Shown here in pieces: positions 15,888 to 24,738 of a stretch of DNA of 31,232 bases (its first letter is position 1; each line of letters begins with the position of its first letter). The notes under the pieces were generated by a model that was not told the origin of the DNA, ran no database searches, and worked only from the letters and a program-made list of their open reading frames with translations. The DNA is taken from assembly GCA_964423475.1 (NCBI GenBank), contig CAYRFD010000007.1:1-31232 (forward strand), read 5' to 3'. The translations under genes and the position numbers were made by a program. The DNA is from JAUPVN01 sp964423475 (GTDB lineage: Bacteria > Patescibacteriota > Saccharimonadia > Saccharimonadales > CAIOMD01).

Positions 15888-18203
15888 TTATTTTATGGTT
15901 GCAAGGGCGGTTTTTATAAGACTTTTGTCGTTGGTATAAGCTTTAGTTATTGCCATAGTTATTGCTGGTAACTTTGCGGGGTCTTTATAGCATAAATATA
16001 TAGTGTTGTGTATAGGGTTAAATTTCTTTTTAAAATTATATAGACTTTTAAACCCATAATATGGTTCTAACCTTACAGACATAAAATTTAATAATTTTTC
16101 TAAAGCCCCATTTGGCGCCTTAGCGCTTGCAAGAGGCGCAGCAGATAAGCTTATGCAATTAAAACCTTGGTTTTTAAATTCCATTGCACTTTCTGCTATT
16201 AAGTATTCTATTACTCCGGGCATAGTGTTTTTACTTAAACGTCGTTGCATAATATCAATCGTCCAACCAACTTGCTTATTTTTACCATAAATTGGTAGCC
16301 AGCTTGTCATGCCATGAATAGTATCATCGCCGTCTATGGCAATGTTCATTATTACCGCTGAGTCTTTAGCTTGATCCAGAGTACCAAGTGTAAAACCCAT
16401 TTCTGGTAAAGACTTGTCTGCCACCCAACTATCTGCAATAGTATGTAGTTGATCTTTAATTGCTAATGGAGCATCGTTATAGTTTATTGTTTTCATTGTA
16501 ATACCAATTTTGCTTGCCTTATTAATGGCAGACCTTACGGATTGCCAAGATTTTCCGGTAAATTCTAAGTTGGGTAGCTTTATTATTGTATCCTCTCCAA
16601 TTGGCACGCCATTATAACCACAAGATTTAAGGTAATTTTTTGTTTTATTATCTACAGAGAAATAGGTAGGCTCCCAGCCTTTTTGGTAACAATATTTGTC
16701 AAATTGTTTAAAAGCTTTTGTTGTAGACTGATAAGACCCAATTGGGTCTGATAGTACTATAGCCACGTTGTTTATTAGCCGGTAGGCAATAATTGTAGTT
16801 TTTGTAGCGTTGGCCCAATACCTTATATGTGGCCATGTACCCATCCAAGCAATATTACTACCGCCCTTTTGTTTTAAAAGCTTAGTATAGTCTTCTTTAG
16901 ATACTTTATTACTATGATTACGGCTAGTAGATATTACAAGTGCAGCCATTACCATAAGTAAGTATATTATCCAGAATGTATCAATAAATTCTGTTATTAA
17001 TCGTGCAGTTGTATTATTAGGGATTAAAATACTTTCAGGTATACCTACGGTTTGATGCAGTGATTCTTTTAATGAATCTGTTAAGCTTGGTGTGGGTGTA
17101 AAACTATGTTTTAAAACGTATATTAATAAAATATGTGTTGCAAAAATAACTACAGCCGTAATAAGGCTAGCTAAAATAAGCTGCTTTGCGGTTGCTTTAT
17201 TTGCTTTTACCTTAAAGCTGTCTTTAAATGCAATCAGCATTAACATTAAAGATATACCAACAATTAAATCAAATATAAATAGGCTATTATTTGGTTCAAA
17301 AAATGAAGATAAAATTATTACAGTGGCCATTACTAAAGATACTACCCATGCATAGTACCTACCCCTGTAAAGCCCATAGCTAATTAGGATGTATATAGCA
17401 GAAGAAACTAGCATTATAGCAGTAGAAGTCGGATGAATGGTGTTTGGCTCGTTAAATGCTAATAATCCTCCGTTTCCGGGGTAAACCTTAGTTATTATAT
17501 TTGCAATTGCAATAAATAGAACAATCATAGAAGTTAATACTCTTTTATCTATGTTTTTTATTGTTGGTTTATTGACTTTGATGCCTTTACCAGTTATCCA
17601 AGGGCCAATTAATATTCCAAACCCAAAGGCCGAAAAATGAGTAAGATCCCAAATACTACCACTAAATAAAACCATAGCTAATAAGAATAAGGATATCCCC
17701 GTTCTGATTCGTATTTTTAAGGAATTAGCCAGGCCAGCCGTGGCCGCACCAAGAGCACCAAATGCAGCATTAGACATGCCAACATCGTATGTTTTAGAAA
17801 GTTCAACCGCCCAGCCTACGTTTATGTTACTAAAAAAAAGTAAAATACCGGCAACAAATATAACACTAAAGATATGAGATGCAATAAGTGCAATTATCAT
17901 TCTTAATGCACCGTAGCGATATTCTAAATATCCACCGCCAATTAATAGCGGTATCATCACCGTAATATACATCCAGGGTTCAGGAGAAATAAAAGCACCT
18001 ATAAAAATATTTGCTAGTTCGCCATTTTTAATAGCTTCTAGCCCATATCCATATTTGTCTACCAAACCAGATTGTTCCGCAGAAACCCAAAGTGCTTTAG
18101 TATAAGTACCAATGAATAGGGTTATGATTATTAAGCTAAGTGTAGCTGGTATTTTTGTTAAAAATTTGATTACTTTTGGCCAATATAATGTAATTGTCTT
18201 CAT
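15888..18203 (-). CDS. Rhomboid-like domain fused to lysyl-phosphatidylglycerol synthase-like domain (DUF2156)
   Basis: The N-terminus (about 17-205) looks rhomboid-like. It has GMSNAAFG with Ser144 where rhomboid proteases have GxSG, and LTHFSAFGFG with His189 in the last helix. More membrane segments run to about residue 425. The C-terminal soluble domain (about 435-771) has the GNAT-like LPG_synthase_C features: NIAWMGTW, VVLSDPIGSY-like VLSDPIGS, GWTIDIMQRR, and the late ISLSAAPLA and YGFKSLYNFKKKFNP. MprF-type enzymes move amino acids from charged tRNA to phosphatidylglycerol, making the membrane more cationic. The substrate here is inferred. It lies 38 bases downstream of gltX on the same strand. 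The rhomboid signature lacks the second Gly of GxSG, so protease activity is uncertain. Confidence 0.82.
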   Translation of the reverse strand: MKTITLYWPKVIKFLTKIPATLSLIIITLFIGTYTKALWVSAEQSGLVDKYGYGLEAIKNGELANIFIGAFISPEPWMYITVMIPLLIGGGYLEYRYGALRMIIALIASHIFSVIFVAGILLFFSNINVGWAVELSKTYDVGMSNAAFGALGAATAGLANSLKIRIRTGISLFLLAMVLFSGSIWDLTHFSAFGFGILIGPWITGKGIKVNKPTIKNIDKRVLTSMIVLFIAIANIITKVYPGNGGLLAFNEPNTIHPTSTAIMLVSSAIYILISYGLYRGRYYAWVVSLVMATVIILSSFFEPNNSLFIFDLIVGISLMLMLIAFKDSFKVKANKATAKQLILASLITAVVIFATHILLIYVLKHSFTPTPSLTDSLKESLHQTVGIPESILIPNNTTARLITEFIDTFWIIYLLMVMAALVISTSRNHSNKVSKEDYTKLLKQKGGSNIAWMGTWPHIRYWANATKTTIIAYRLINNVAIVLSDPIGSYQSTTKAFKQFDKYCYQKGWEPTYFSVDNKTKNYLKSCGYNGVPIGEDTIIKLPNLEFTGKSWQSVRSAINKASKIGITMKTINYNDAPLAIKDQLHTIADSWVADKSLPEMGFTLGTLDQAKDSAVIMNIAIDGDDTIHGMTSWLPIYGKNKQVGWTIDIMQRRLSKNTMPGVIEYLIAESAMEFKNQGFNCISLSAAPLASAKAPNGALEKLLNFMSVRLEPYYGFKSLYNFKKKFNPIHNTIYLCYKDPAKLPAITMAITKAYTNDKSLIKTALATIK

Positions 18204-18241
18204 CTTGTTACAGTAGCAATATTTATATAATTTTTCTACTA

Positions 18242-19678
18242 TTATTGATTAAATAAGGTTTTTGCCTTTAATAATCGGTTAATGCTAATATCTTTACCAA
18301 GTAAAGCTAAAGAAGGAGCTAAATCTGGGCTAAATGTTGCCCAGGTAGTTGCAATACGTATAATACTAAATAATACAACCGGTTTTTGGCCTGTTTGTGT
18401 TAATAATTGATTTAATGATTCTTGTATGTTTTCTGGAGTAAAGCTATCAATTTTAGATATCGAATCTGTTACCGCTTGTAATAGTTCACCAAGCTGGTTG
18501 TTGGGGATTTTACTTAGTTGCTTATGATTTTTTATAAGCTCTAAATTGACAATCGGTTCTGTAAAGAAAAAATTAGATAGTTCTGGTAAATCAGATAATG
18601 TTTTTAGGCGAGCTTGTACTAGCGCTAATATTTCTTTTTTACGCTCTTTTGTTGCGTTATTTGCGCTTTCTGGCCAGTAGTTTTGGCAACGATTATATAA
18701 ATCATCTAATGAAAGCCGTCTAATCCATTGGCCGTTCATCCATAGCAGTCGTTTTTCATCAAAACGTGCAGGAGATTTTTGCACATGCTCTACAGAAAAC
18801 TTATTTATTAGTTCTTCTATACTAAAAATTTCTTGTTCGGTTCCGTCGTTCCACCCAAGGCTTGCTAAAAAATTCACCATCGCTTCTTTTAGGTAGCCAT
18901 CTTTAGCATAATCTAAAATATCTTTGGCGCCGTCGCGTTTTGATAGTTTTTTTGTTCCCTCTAGAGCCATTACGTATGGTAGTGTTGCAAAAGTTGGTGG
19001 TTTAAGCTCAAATGCCTCATAAAGGTTTAAAAATTTAGGCACACTGGCAATAAATTCTTGGCTTCTAACCACATAGTTTACTCCCATTAAAGAATCATCT
19101 ACAATGTGGCAAAAGTTATATGTTGGGTATCCATCTGATTTAATTAATATAAAATCATCTACTGCCTCTTGAGATGCTTTTAAGTTGCCTAGCACCGCGT
19201 CGTTCCATTTGTAATTTTTGGGGATGCTTTTAAACCTTAGCGGTTGAGTACCGTCCCATTTGGGAGGGTTTGTTGGTCTGTAATTTCTGTATAAAAAAGG
19301 TTTTTTAGCTAATTTACTTTCTTGTCTAAATTGTTCTACTTGCTGAGGGCTATATGGGTCTGCGTAAGCTTGCTCGCTGTCTATAAGTTTTTGAGCCCAC
19401 TCTTTATATATTATTAGCCTTTCGGATTGCTTATAAGGGCCGTTTGATCCGCCTATATCTGGGCCTTCATCCCAATCTATACCTAACCAATGCAAACTGT
19501 CAATTATGTGTTGTTCTGAGCCTGATACCTCGCGCTGTTTATCGGTGTCTTCTATTCTAAATATAAATTTACCCTTTGCTTGCTTTGCAATTAACCAAGC
19601 AAAAAGTGCCGTTCTAATGCCTCCAACGTGTATATAACCCGTGGGGCTTGGTGCAAATCTTGTAGTAATATCAGCCAT
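18242..19678 (-). CDS. gltX: Glutamyl-tRNA synthetase
   Basis: A full-length class I synthetase of 478 residues. The HIGH-type motif is HVGG at 17-20 within RFAPSPTGYIHVGG, and the KMSKS-type motif is KLSKR at 244-248. FRIEDTD, NFCHIVDD, and the anticodon-binding C-terminal part follow. It charges tRNA with glutamate in the cytoplasm. If the genome lacks GlnRS, as many CPR bacteria do, it would also mischarge tRNA-Gln for the amidotransferase; that cannot be checked here. The ATG overlaps the stop of the C39-like peptidase gene by one base (TAATG), so the two are translationally coupled. Confidence 0.97.
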   Translation of the reverse strand: MADITTRFAPSPTGYIHVGGIRTALFAWLIAKQAKGKFIFRIEDTDKQREVSGSEQHIIDSLHWLGIDWDEGPDIGGSNGPYKQSERLIIYKEWAQKLIDSEQAYADPYSPQQVEQFRQESKLAKKPFLYRNYRPTNPPKWDGTQPLRFKSIPKNYKWNDAVLGNLKASQEAVDDFILIKSDGYPTYNFCHIVDDSLMGVNYVVRSQEFIASVPKFLNLYEAFELKPPTFATLPYVMALEGTKKLSKRDGAKDILDYAKDGYLKEAMVNFLASLGWNDGTEQEIFSIEELINKFSVEHVQKSPARFDEKRLLWMNGQWIRRLSLDDLYNRCQNYWPESANNATKERKKEILALVQARLKTLSDLPELSNFFFTEPIVNLELIKNHKQLSKIPNNQLGELLQAVTDSISKIDSFTPENIQESLNQLLTQTGQKPVVLFSIIRIATTWATFSPDLAPSLALLGKDISINRLLKAKTLFNQ

Positions 19679-20334
19679 TATTTAGATCCTTTCATTTTGG
19701 GCTTGATAGCAATGAGTGATTTTGCTTGTTTGTTTGGGTCGGCCCAAGCAGCTTCAAAATCTTCAAAAGACACATGCCTATTTTTTTGTGGTGGCAGACC
19801 TGGGTCATGTATTATAAAACCTTTTGAGTCTTGGTCAATAATAGTTATTGAGTGACCAACATAACCAGGCTTATGGTTTAAGCGACGTGAATTCAGCATA
19901 CATGATAAAAGATAATTTTCTGATAAATATTTTTTTATATCTTCCTGCGTGGGTATGTTTTGTAGTAGTTTTACATCACTTTTTAACAATTTAGAGTACA
20001 GAGTCTGCTCTTGCGGAACGTCACTATTTTTTATTTGCCAAGATGCAACCTCTTGGCCAAATTCTTTATTTAAGTATTCAGAGCCTTTTTTAATAAAATC
20101 ACGAACATTGAAGCCCTCTATAAGTATTACTTCAAAACCCATACTATTTAGATTCATTAGCATTTGAGTTGGCCAAGTTGAAAGGCCTGATTTTTTAGCG
20201 GACATTTGCTCAAGCTCGGTCCATTCAAATTCTCTCTCTGGTAAAAAGTATTTTAATATACTACGCATAGATGCCTGAAAGCAATGTGTTCCGTCGGGTG
20301 TATTACTAAAAAAAGGTACATCGTATTGTTGCAT
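19678..20334 (-). CDS. Papain-like C39-family peptidase homologue
   Basis: This 218-residue soluble protein has the triad layout of C39-like cysteine peptidases. Cys18 is in DGTHCFQAS, His161 in GYVGHSITI, and Asp177 in FIIHDPGLPP. No signal peptide or transporter domain is present, so it is a free-standing cytoplasmic version rather than a bacteriocin-exporter peptidase. The gene is coupled to gltX by a TAATG overlap; whether this reflects function or only packing is unknown. TATTAT ends 6 bases before the ATG, suggesting leaderless transcription. Confidence 0.8.
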   Translation of the reverse strand: MQQYDVPFFSNTPDGTHCFQASMRSILKYFLPEREFEWTELEQMSAKKSGLSTWPTQMLMNLNSMGFEVILIEGFNVRDFIKKGSEYLNKEFGQEVASWQIKNSDVPQEQTLYSKLLKSDVKLLQNIPTQEDIKKYLSENYLLSCMLNSRRLNHKPGYVGHSITIIDQDSKGFIIHDPGLPPQKNRHVSFEDFEAAWADPNKQAKSLIAIKPKMKGSK

Positions 20335-20340
20335 GCACCT

Positions 20341-20346
20341 ATAATA
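20341..20346 (-). promoter_or_regulatory. -10 TATTAT of the C39-gltX transcript
   Basis: TATTAT on the minus strand ends 6 bases before the ATG at 20334. The intervening AGGTGC is too close to act as a normal Shine-Dalgarno sequence. Confidence 0.4.
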
Positions 20347-20359
20347 GCAAAATTATTAA

Positions 20360-21568
20360 TTAGCTGCTGGCGGCAATTTCTAGTAATTGGCTAGAAGATA
20401 GGCTGTTTTGATTACCGTTAATGGTATACCAGATGCCCTTATCTACCCAAGTAGCGTTAGAGCCGTCGTAAACATATATTGTTAAGCCGTTTTCTTTGTA
20501 TGCTTGATAGTTTAATTTAGAATCTTGCAAGTAATTTGTTAATAATGCCTCGCTAGACCAGTTTGTCTGGCGCTGAGAAATAACAAATTGTCTGTCATCG
20601 CTACTAGACTTGTAAGTTACGGCTACTGCACTATCAATAGCCTTAACTGGCCCTGAAAAGGCATACCCTGCAGGTACCTTAGAGGGCACCGTACCCATAA
20701 AACCCGCCTCGTTAGCGGCTATTCGCATACTTACAGTGGGCACTTTTTGATAAGCAAAAAACGATCCTAATAATAGTAAAGCAATAAAACCAGCAGTAAT
20801 TGAAGCTGCCTTTGGCGATAAATGTAATTTTCTTATAAATTTAGAGGTTGTACGGGGTTTTTTAATTGGTTGTAATAAATGAGAATTAGCATTTTTTATT
20901 TGATCTTCAAAAACATATTTTTTAGGTTGATGCGTAAAACTATGTTGTTTAATATAATGATGTGCAGCCGGTGGTGGAATACTGGGGGCATTAGTTTGCC
21001 CGCTGGCTGGTGTAGGTTTAACTGTTAAGTTATGTGTAACGTGGGTAACTGTATGTTTAGCACTACCAAATTTAGATATGGCATTGCTTTTGGTTGCGCT
21101 ATTGGCACGCTTTAAACGTTGTTCGGGTATGTGCAAAGCAAGAGAACTACTAGAATTACTTAGATGTTCTGGGTTTTGTTTAGGGCTAGAACTTAATGCG
21201 TGCATGTACGGTTTTTTATTGATTGTTGGTTTGTGTACAGCTTTACGATGCAGGGTATGAGATTTTTGCAAAACCGTTGGTTGTTTTGAAGGATGTATTT
21301 GGGGTAGCCTTTGGGCACTATTTACATTTTGAGTATTATGCACTACGTTGGGCGAGTTTTGTTTTTGTGGTGGGTTTATAGTATTGGCTTTTCTGCGAGT
21401 AATACCATCTACTACCCTACCTTTATATAAAGGCGTACCACCTAATTTAGATGCGGATATTTTTGGTGCAGTTTTTGGTTCTAATGGTGCTAGATTTTGT
21501 GTAGTTTGTAATACTTGGCCCGTATGGGCATCGTATGTTTTGCCGTTAATTTGTATGGTTGTTTTCAC
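20360..21568 (-). CDS. Single-pass membrane protein with DUF4367-like extracytoplasmic domain
   Basis: A long basic, low-complexity, histidine-rich N-terminal region (1-250) should be cytoplasmic and largely disordered. One membrane helix (about 255-273) follows, then an extracytoplasmic domain of about 125 residues. Its end, with LTIYVYDGSNATWVDKGIWY, then INGN and a terminal SSSQLLEIAASS, resembles the C-terminus of DUF4367 domains found in anti-sigma-like and lipoprotein carriers. The start is GTG (MKTTIQINGKTYDAHTG) with GGTGA 5 bases upstream. The function is unknown; an envelope sensor is one possibility. It lies 25 bases upstream of the C39-like gene on the same strand. Confidence 0.7.
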   Translation of the reverse strand: MKTTIQINGKTYDAHTGQVLQTTQNLAPLEPKTAPKISASKLGGTPLYKGRVVDGITRRKANTINPPQKQNSPNVVHNTQNVNSAQRLPQIHPSKQPTVLQKSHTLHRKAVHKPTINKKPYMHALSSSPKQNPEHLSNSSSSLALHIPEQRLKRANSATKSNAISKFGSAKHTVTHVTHNLTVKPTPASGQTNAPSIPPPAAHHYIKQHSFTHQPKKYVFEDQIKNANSHLLQPIKKPRTTSKFIRKLHLSPKAASITAGFIALLLLGSFFAYQKVPTVSMRIAANEAGFMGTVPSKVPAGYAFSGPVKAIDSAVAVTYKSSSDDRQFVISQRQTNWSSEALLTNYLQDSKLNYQAYKENGLTIYVYDGSNATWVDKGIWYTINGNQNSLSSSQLLEIAASS

Positions 21569-21699
21569 TTTTCACCAATTGTTTTTGCACATGTTAGTAA
21601 TAACTATATAGTACAAGATAATTACCTAATAGCGCAAGCGTTTTACATGCTTACTGGTTATTATAGAATAATTTACTGTATTAGGTAGTGTAAACGCGG

Positions 21700-21705
21700 T
21701 ACAAT
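21700..21705 (+). promoter_or_regulatory. -10 TACAAT of the PEGA protein gene
   Basis: TACAAT ends 5 bases before an in-frame ATG at 21711 and 17 bases before the ATG at 21723. It leaves no room for a Shine-Dalgarno leader at the nearer start. Confidence 0.4.
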
Positions 21706-21722
21706 TGTATATGGTAATTATT

Positions 21723-23222
21723 ATGGAATTTTTAGATCCAGAAGAAAAACGCGCACGTACTCGTAGACTTTTTGCAGCTTACGGTTTAATAGTTTTTGTT
21801 ATTGTGGCAGGAACATTTATTTTATCTTTTGCCCTGCAGGGTGTAGATTTGTTTAGTCGCCAAACAGAGCTGCGCAACGGTTTATTATTTGTAGACAGTA
21901 AACCCATAAGTGCACAGATTAATATTAACGGCGACACTTCAAAGCGTACAGGTGCTCGTTTTGTACTACCAGAAGGAAATTATAATATTCAGCTAACAGA
22001 AAACGGCTATAGGCCTTGGCAAAAAGATGTTGTTGTGCAAGGTGGTAAAGTTGTTTATCATGTTTATCCAAAGCTTATACCAACAAATATTACTAATACA
22101 AAAGGTTATGTTTTTGGTAATACACCACAGATATATACTCAATCTCCAGATAAACGCTATATTGTTGCTACTAGCTCTGCTGGGCCTAGCCAATTCATTA
22201 CTATAGATACAGATGCGCCAACATTTACTCCCCTGCCATGGACTTTGCCTGTAGAGCTTTGGAATGCTCAAGAGGCTACAACGCAGCGCCTAGAGCCTGT
22301 TGAGTGGTCTACAGACAATAAACACTTGCTTTTAGCTAAAATTGCACAAAATGGCACTAAACAATACCTTATGGTAAACAAAGATAAGCCTGCAGAATCA
22401 ATTAATTTAACCGCACAACTAAAATTAAATTCTTCTGATATTGTAAATTTGCGTGATAAAAAACATGATCAATTTTATGTTTTAGACACAACTACCAAAA
22501 CTTTGCGTAAGGCAACAATTGCAGAGGGGCTAGACCAAACTGCTGTAGCCCAAAATGTAATTTCTTTTGCGCCATATGCCAATGACACTATTCTATATGC
22601 TATAGACCAAGGAGCAGAGCTTAACCAGTACGCCGTGCGTTTATTACATGGTAATAACACCTATGCCCTACAACCAGTTACTCGCTCAGATACAATACTA
22701 TTAGATATTGCTCGTTTTCAAAACGATTGGTATATAGTTGCGGGCTCAACTCCACAAGAACTTACAACAGTCTATATTAACCCGTTTGACGGTAACAACC
22801 AGCCAATACCGGCTGATAAAGCATTGTCAATAGAGCCATTAAAGCCCCAATTACTTATACCATTGGCCGGGGCTCGTTATGTATCTTTTTCAGAGAACGC
22901 ACGTTTTATTGGTTTGCAATCTGCCGATGCTTTTAGTGTTTATGATGCCGAGCTAAAACAAGTTTATTCTTATAAAAGTCCTGTTTTATTACCAGCAACT
23001 GGCGCAACCTGGATGGATGGCCACCGCTATAGTGTTGTAACGGGCGGTAACGAGGTTATTTTTGAATACGATGGTCAAAATATGCAAACCCTAGCCCCCG
23101 CAATAGATAATACTGCTGCATATTTTGATAAAGACTACAATAATTTATTTACACTTGTTTCTGGCGCAGATGACAAAACTTTTCAGCAAATAAATAGCTT
23201 AGTGTATAAACCAACTAACTAG
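21723..23222 (+). CDS. PEGA-domain membrane protein with beta-propeller-like C-terminus
   Basis: A short basic cytoplasmic start (MEFLDPEEKRARTRR) and one membrane helix (about 17-39) lead into an extracytoplasmic PEGA domain (about 55-120). That domain shows GLLFVDSKPISAQININGD and LPEGNYNIQLTENGYRPW. The remaining 370 residues are beta-rich with repeating strand-turn patterns, probably a propeller. PEGA domains are thought to bind surface or cell-wall components. I chose the ATG at 21723 because MEFLDPEEK is a natural start. The ATG at 21711 and TTG at 21705 are in frame, and the former fits the TACAAT box better. It ends 11 bases from the convergent sortase gene. An internal LPATG is not a sorting signal. 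Confidence 0.85.
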   Translation: MEFLDPEEKRARTRRLFAAYGLIVFVIVAGTFILSFALQGVDLFSRQTELRNGLLFVDSKPISAQININGDTSKRTGARFVLPEGNYNIQLTENGYRPWQKDVVVQGGKVVYHVYPKLIPTNITNTKGYVFGNTPQIYTQSPDKRYIVATSSAGPSQFITIDTDAPTFTPLPWTLPVELWNAQEATTQRLEPVEWSTDNKHLLLAKIAQNGTKQYLMVNKDKPAESINLTAQLKLNSSDIVNLRDKKHDQFYVLDTTTKTLRKATIAEGLDQTAVAQNVISFAPYANDTILYAIDQGAELNQYAVRLLHGNNTYALQPVTRSDTILLDIARFQNDWYIVAGSTPQELTTVYINPFDGNNQPIPADKALSIEPLKPQLLIPLAGARYVSFSENARFIGLQSADAFSVYDAELKQVYSYKSPVLLPATGATWMDGHRYSVVTGGNEVIFEYDGQNMQTLAPAIDNTAAYFDKDYNNLFTLVSGADDKTFQQINSLVYKPTN

Positions 23223-23233
23223 CCTCTAAATAT

Positions 23234-24544
23234 TTAAAGCCACCCGAACAAACGGCTAAACAGGCTTGGCGAGCTTCCGGGAACGCTTGTAGACTGGCTA
23301 GTGCTATTAGCGGGTGCCGTACTTGCAACGTTGCTGGTTGGGTCTGGCGATATTTGGTCTGCTCTAATAATTAAGCGATTTATGTTAGTCCCTGGGGGGT
23401 CACAGGTTATTAGTGTTAAAGATGCAAGGCTGCTGGTGGGCCCCAGAACACTTACATCTTCTGGTTTAACAATAAATTTTTCTGTAACTTTATATACATA
23501 GCGCTTGCTATCATATTGCATAATTATGGTGTCTCCGGCTTCTAAATAGTTTAATATAGCAAATGCAAATTTATATTTACCGGCATTTAAAATATTGTTA
23601 GATGAATGCCCAACTACCACAACATTGCCATTTTGCCCAGGCCGTGGCGACAGAGGGTAATGCACCGCGCCACTCTCTAAGCCCTTTTGTATTAGGTCTT
23701 CTTCTATACCCGCTAAATCGTATACAACCGGTACTTCTAAATTAATTTTAGGAATACTTATAAGCGGTTCTGGGCCAATTTTAGCGTTAGGGTCTATTAT
23801 TATAGGCCCAGCGCTAGCAGTTCTGCTTGGTGTAATAAATGGTGCAATAAAACGTTCATTAAAAAAGCTAAACATAAAAATTGTTATAACAATAAAGCCC
23901 ATACCAAGACCAAATACCAAAGATTGCAAGTGATGTTTAGGTTTAAGCTTACCACGGGCAGATACTTTATTAAGTAACTCTGTTTTGGTATCTTGTAAAG
24001 ATCTTTTAGGCTTATTTGTTGTACCTTTGGTTGGTTTTTTGGGCGCCGGTTTAACAGAACCAAGAACTGGGGCGGTAATCATAGAAATAGGTTTTGCAGC
24101 AGGCTCGTTGGGTTTTTCATTTATAGGCTCTTTTTTTGCCTCTTCTTTTTGGATATTTTTTGCAACAGGCTGCTGAGGGTTAAATGCACTCCCCCCATAA
24201 TTTTGGTAAAATTCGTTCCAAACGGCATGCTTTTCATTGTCTGGTAAGGCTACATAATATTGATGCCACAGCGTTTGCACCTCTGCCAAGGGCTTTTTAG
24301 AGGCCATTAATGCTTGAATATATTGTTGGTGCTTAGAATGAGCGCCACTTTGTTGTATTTCTTTTTCTTCTTTTTTGGCAGAAGGTTCTTGGGCATATAA
24401 CTGCGTAACTTTTTTTCTTATAAGCGCTAAGGCTGGGTCTTTTTTGTTGGCGTAATCAGCAGCAGCTGTATCTGCTGGCTTATCAGATACAGGGTCGTCG
24501 CTTGGTTGCGTTGGCAGTGGTAATGATTGGTTAAAATCGGGCAT
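23234..24544 (-). CDS. Sortase with long cytoplasmic N-terminal region
   Basis: Residues 1-205 form a polar, Lys/Glu/Pro-rich cytoplasmic region with helical segments. A membrane helix (about 206-227) and an extracytoplasmic sortase domain (about 255-400) follow. His313 is in VVVGHSSN, the catalytic Cys381 in LTLITCDPPGT, and Arg390 or Arg394 just after. The TCDPPGT context is like class D/E or the CPR-type sortases rather than class A. Sortases attach proteins to the cell wall or build pili. No substrate with a proper C-terminal sorting signal is encoded in this window. The cytoplasmic extension is far longer than usual, and a Pro/Ser-rich tail (about 400-430) follows the domain. Confidence 0.92.
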   Translation of the reverse strand: MPDFNQSLPLPTQPSDDPVSDKPADTAAADYANKKDPALALIRKKVTQLYAQEPSAKKEEKEIQQSGAHSKHQQYIQALMASKKPLAEVQTLWHQYYVALPDNEKHAVWNEFYQNYGGSAFNPQQPVAKNIQKEEAKKEPINEKPNEPAAKPISMITAPVLGSVKPAPKKPTKGTTNKPKRSLQDTKTELLNKVSARGKLKPKHHLQSLVFGLGMGFIVITIFMFSFFNERFIAPFITPSRTASAGPIIIDPNAKIGPEPLISIPKINLEVPVVYDLAGIEEDLIQKGLESGAVHYPLSPRPGQNGNVVVVGHSSNNILNAGKYKFAFAILNYLEAGDTIIMQYDSKRYVYKVTEKFIVKPEDVSVLGPTSSLASLTLITCDPPGTNINRLIIRADQISPDPTSNVASTAPANSTSQSTSVPGSSPSLFSRLFGWL

Positions 24545-24622
24545 TTAAATACAATAATTATGCTTTTGTTATTAAGCTAATTATAGTACAATACTAGTGT
24601 TTTAGCTAGTTTATTTAGTTTT

Positions 24623-24708
24623 GCCGCGGTGGTGGAATGGTAGACACGCTAGACTCAAAATCTAGTGAGCATTAGCTCATGCCGGTTCAAGTCCGGCCCG
24701 CGGTACCA
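24623..24708 (+). tRNA. tRNA-Leu (anticodon CAA)
   Basis: The 86-base gene folds as a class II tRNA. The acceptor arms are GCCGCGG (24623-24629) and CCGCGGT (24698-24704), with a terminal G-U pair. The anticodon stem is CTAGA/TCTAG with loop CTCAAAA, giving anticodon CAA at 24656-24658. The long variable arm is TGAGC-ATTA-GCTCA, and the T arm is GCCGG/CCGGC around TTCAAGT. The discriminator is A and CCA is encoded. It decodes UUG. A possible -10 TACAAT lies at 24587-24592. Confidence 0.97.
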
Positions 24709-24716
24709 ATTTTAAG

Positions 24717-24738
24717 AACGGCCTAAAAGCCGTTTTTT
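24717..24738 (+). terminator. Intrinsic terminator after tRNA-Leu
   Basis: AACGGC, a six-base loop CTAAAA and GCCGTT form a perfect 6-bp stem followed by a run of Ts. It sits 8 bases after the tRNA CCA. The T-run overlaps the stop codon of the convergent membrane protein gene. Confidence 0.85.

Noticed and set aside
22989..23003. LPATG in the PEGA protein as a sortase sorting signal
   Set aside because: It is about 70 residues from the C-terminus, inside the beta-rich domain, with no following hydrophobic segment and basic tail.
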